This document shows, one piece after another, positions 36,978-39,115 of a stretch of 39,115 nucleotides of DNA. The notes under the pieces were generated by a model. The model was not told the origin of the DNA. It saw only the letters and a list, made by a program, of their open reading frames with translations, and did not search any database. Where the stretch lies: contig CAADGJ010000382.1 in assembly GCA_900696505.1 (NCBI GenBank), positions 1 to 39,115 of the forward strand, in the 5' to 3' direction. This DNA comes from an uncultured Nitrosospira sp. Lineage in GTDB: Bacteria; Nitrospirota; Nitrospiria; Nitrospirales; Nitrospiraceae. A program made the translations under genes and the position numbers. Every line of letters starts with the position of its first letter. Position 1 is the first letter of the stretch.

Positions 36978-36988
36978 TAGCCGTACCA

Positions 36989-37906
36989 ATGAATATCCAC
37001 AGAATTCATAGGGTTGCGAAGCTTACCGGCCTAAGCCGCGATGTCATTCGGGTGTGGGAGCGACGATTTGACCTCTTAAAACCAACCAGAGGTGCGAACA
37101 GATATCGTAACTACTCCGATGATGACGTGGCATTGTTGCGATACTTGAAACAGCAATTAGATGGCGGAGCGTCGATCGGCGATCTCGCGCGTCTCGGCCG
37201 TGAAGAATTGATGAATCGTGTGCGGGCCGCTGCTCCCCGAACGATCCCGGTCGACAATACCTTTGAGCGCCTGTTGCGCGAATTACTGTCTGCGCTGGAA
37301 CCACTCGATCGCGTGACGTTTGAAAAACGCTTGAATGGCGCTGTGGCTGTGGTGCCGTTTGAGGAGGCGCTCCACGGAATTTTGCTTCCGCTACAGGAAC
37401 GGGTGGGACAACTGTGGCATACCGGCCGTATCAATGTGGCCGTCGAACACTACGTCACCAGCCAAATCAAACAAAAGCTCTATGCGGCCATGAACCAGCT
37501 GCCCGTGGCGGAGTTCGGCGCCACCGTGGTGATTGCGTGTCCACCGCAAGAAGAGCATGACCTGGCCGCGCTTGCCGTCGCCTATCGATGCCGGGTTCGG
37601 GATTGTCGCGTCTATTACCTCGGCGCGAATGTACCGATCAGTTCATTGAGCAAACTCTGCCGCGAAGTGGCGCCGGACCTCACCATCCTATCCATCACGA
37701 TCGCTCCTTCGGATCCGCTTGCGATCGACCTCGTGCAGGCACTGATTCACGATGTGGCACCGGTTTCTAAAATTATCGCCGGTGGCCGAGGAGCGCTGGC
37801 CATGCGCCAACACTTTGCAGAATCAGGCATCGAACTCCTGGAATCCTTCGGCGATTTGGATGAGACGTTGGAGCGATTCACCCGACGATTTCCGATTCCA
37901 GGATAA
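36989..37906 (+). CDS. MerR-family regulator with B12-binding domain (CarH/LitR-like photoreceptor)
   Basis: MNIHRIHRVAKLTGLSRDVIRVWERRF HTH; W-x9-EH (WHTGRINVAVEH); E-x-H candidate Co ligand (QEEHDLA). ATG 36989 preferred because TTG 36965 lies between -35 and -10. Confidence 0.88.
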   Translation: MNIHRIHRVAKLTGLSRDVIRVWERRFDLLKPTRGANRYRNYSDDDVALLRYLKQQLDGGASIGDLARLGREELMNRVRAAAPRTIPVDNTFERLLRELLSALEPLDRVTFEKRLNGAVAVVPFEEALHGILLPLQERVGQLWHTGRINVAVEHYVTSQIKQKLYAAMNQLPVAEFGATVVIACPPQEEHDLAALAVAYRCRVRDCRVYYLGANVPISSLSKLCREVAPDLTILSITIAPSDPLAIDLVQALIHDVAPVSKIIAGGRGALAMRQHFAESGIELLESFGDLDETLERFTRRFPIPG

Positions 37907-37923
37907 CGAAGGGAGCTCTTCTG

Positions 37924-38340
37924 ATGGTTGGGTATCCCCTCACCGTTTGGTATGACGGCGCCTGCCCTCTGTGCTCTCGCGAAATGGCCTTCATGAAACG
38001 ACTCGACAGAAAACGGAGACTCCAGTTCTGCGACTTCTCCGATCCCGACTACGATGTCGCCGCCAGCGGAATTCCTCTATCCGAGCTCGGCGCCGTGATT
38101 CACGCGCAATGGGAAGATGGGACAGTCATCAGGGGTGTCGAAGTATTTCGCGCGATCTGGCAGGCTGTCGGTCTGGGATTTCTCACTCGAATGAGCCGCC
38201 TGCCGCTCATCGATCCGCTTGTGGTACAGGCCTATGCCTGGTTTGCAAGAAATCGGCTCTGGCTCACCGGCCGCACGGTTTGCACTGGAGGTCAGTGCCG
38301 GAACAAATCTGCCGCCAACGCGGCACCTCCGTCTGCATAA
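37924..38340 (+). CDS. DCC-family thiol-disulfide oxidoreductase-like protein (DUF393)
   Basis: LTVWYDGACPLCSREMAFMKRLDRKRRLQFCDFSD. Confidence 0.88.
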   Translation: MVGYPLTVWYDGACPLCSREMAFMKRLDRKRRLQFCDFSDPDYDVAASGIPLSELGAVIHAQWEDGTVIRGVEVFRAIWQAVGLGFLTRMSRLPLIDPLVVQAYAWFARNRLWLTGRTVCTGGQCRNKSAANAAPPSA

Positions 38341-38568
38341 CCGCTAGGTGAAGCAACCACGTTCCGCCTCCGTACGGTTGCCCCGAACCCGCGTAGCTTC
38401 CTCGCACTCCAGTTCTTGCACATAGCCCGTCATACGATCTGTCTTCCCACACGCTTCTTACCCATGGCGGCTTGATGTAAGACGCCTCCGACATTCACCG
38501 CAATCCTATTGATTTCACGCGGCGAGAATTGTCTTACAGCAGAACCAGCCGACGCCTTGATTATGTTG

Positions 38569-38582
38569 AATGCCTAGGCATT
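38569..38582. repeat. 14-bp perfect palindrome AATGCCTAGGCATT
   Basis: Directly read from sequence. Confidence 0.8.
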
Positions 38583-38730
38583 TTCCCAGCCAAACGGACA
38601 CGCTCGACTACGTACAGACATATAGGAAATAGGTGGTACCATTGTCCAGAACGTCGGCAGGGGTGAAAGACGATTTCAGATCGTACCCCTTCGTCCACAT
38701 CCGGTTGCTCCAACGTTCATTCAGAGGATT

Positions 38731-39115
38731 ATGTCATTACGCGTCGGCATCGCGGTCTTCCTCATCACCGCCAGCATTCTGATCATGGTGGGCTATCTCG
38801 GAGGCATCTCTTATTCGGACCTCATGCCGCGCACATTTTCCATCAAAGACGCGCCGGTCGAGCCACAACAAAAATCGGCAGGCCTTGTGATCAACCTGCC
38901 GCCCATCATCGCGCCGGTCGATGACGGGCAGCGGTTCTACTATGTTCAGGCAAACCTGGCCGTCGAGATCGACCGTCCGGCAACCAGCACCGTCATCAGA
39001 GACCGCCACGACACGATCGATCGATACATCATGGAGATGCTGCACAATTATCCGATTCAAGATTTGCGAACGCCTGGCCGCTCAGTGACATTACGAGACG
39101 ATCTCAAGCAGACGG
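38731..39115 (+). CDS. FliL-like membrane protein, truncated by the window end
   Basis: N-terminal TM, then VINLPPIIAPVDDGQRFYYVQANLAVEIDR...VIRDRHDTIDRYIMEML resembles FliL. Confidence 0.5.
   Translation, partial: MSLRVGIAVFLITASILIMVGYLGGISYSDLMPRTFSIKDAPVEPQQKSAGLVINLPPIIAPVDDGQRFYYVQANLAVEIDRPATSTVIRDRHDTIDRYIMEMLHNYPIQDLRTPGRSVTLRDDLKQT

Noticed and set aside
36965-36988. Upstream TTG start of the MerR regulator
   Set aside because: It lies between the -35 and -10 boxes of the inferred promoter, so it would not be transcribed; ATG 36989 fits better.
1-39115. tRNA, rRNA, transposase or phage genes
   Set aside because: None recognised on reading; a tRNAscan/Infernal run would be needed to exclude RNA genes formally.

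Overview
The window looks like a chromosomal segment of a Nitrospira-type nitrite oxidiser. The taxon is an inference from gene content and protein style; no search was run. Left to right it contains: (1) the tail of a degenerate sensor kinase and a response regulator; (2) a minus-strand PriA homologue whose helicase motifs look destroyed, and an OmpA-family protein; (3) a nuo (complex I) operon in the order A-B-C-D-G-I-J-K-L-M-M'-N, with two NuoM copies and no nuoE, nuoF or nuoH in place; (4) a three-gene two-component set (CHASE3-like kinase, Rcp1-like regulator, hybrid kinase); (5) a phosphodiester-glycosidase-like protein, a rhodanese, a small lipoprotein and PyrE; (6) a long, almost gap-free minus-strand array, about 36.9 to 26.1 kb. 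The array holds a zinc-ribbon protein, three SUMF1/FGE-fold proteins without the catalytic cysteines, an SmbP-like protein, a second zinc-ribbon paralogue, a TIGR01777 epimerase, DUF4149, PDZ and TPR-like proteins, a membrane protein, class I photolyase, DUF523/DUF1722 and CbiX-like. It is divergent from (7) a MerR-family regulator with a B12-binding domain (CarH/LitR type), followed by a DCC-family (DUF393) protein and a truncated FliL-like gene. The strongest candidate for a new system is a cobalamin-dependent, light-responsive regulon at the right end. Its divergent promoter region carries three direct copies and one perfect inverted copy of TGTCCAATGTTT, with the inverted copy inside the regulator's own -35/-10 spacer. 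The second strongest is complex I with a second NuoM lacking the conserved TM7 pump lysine.
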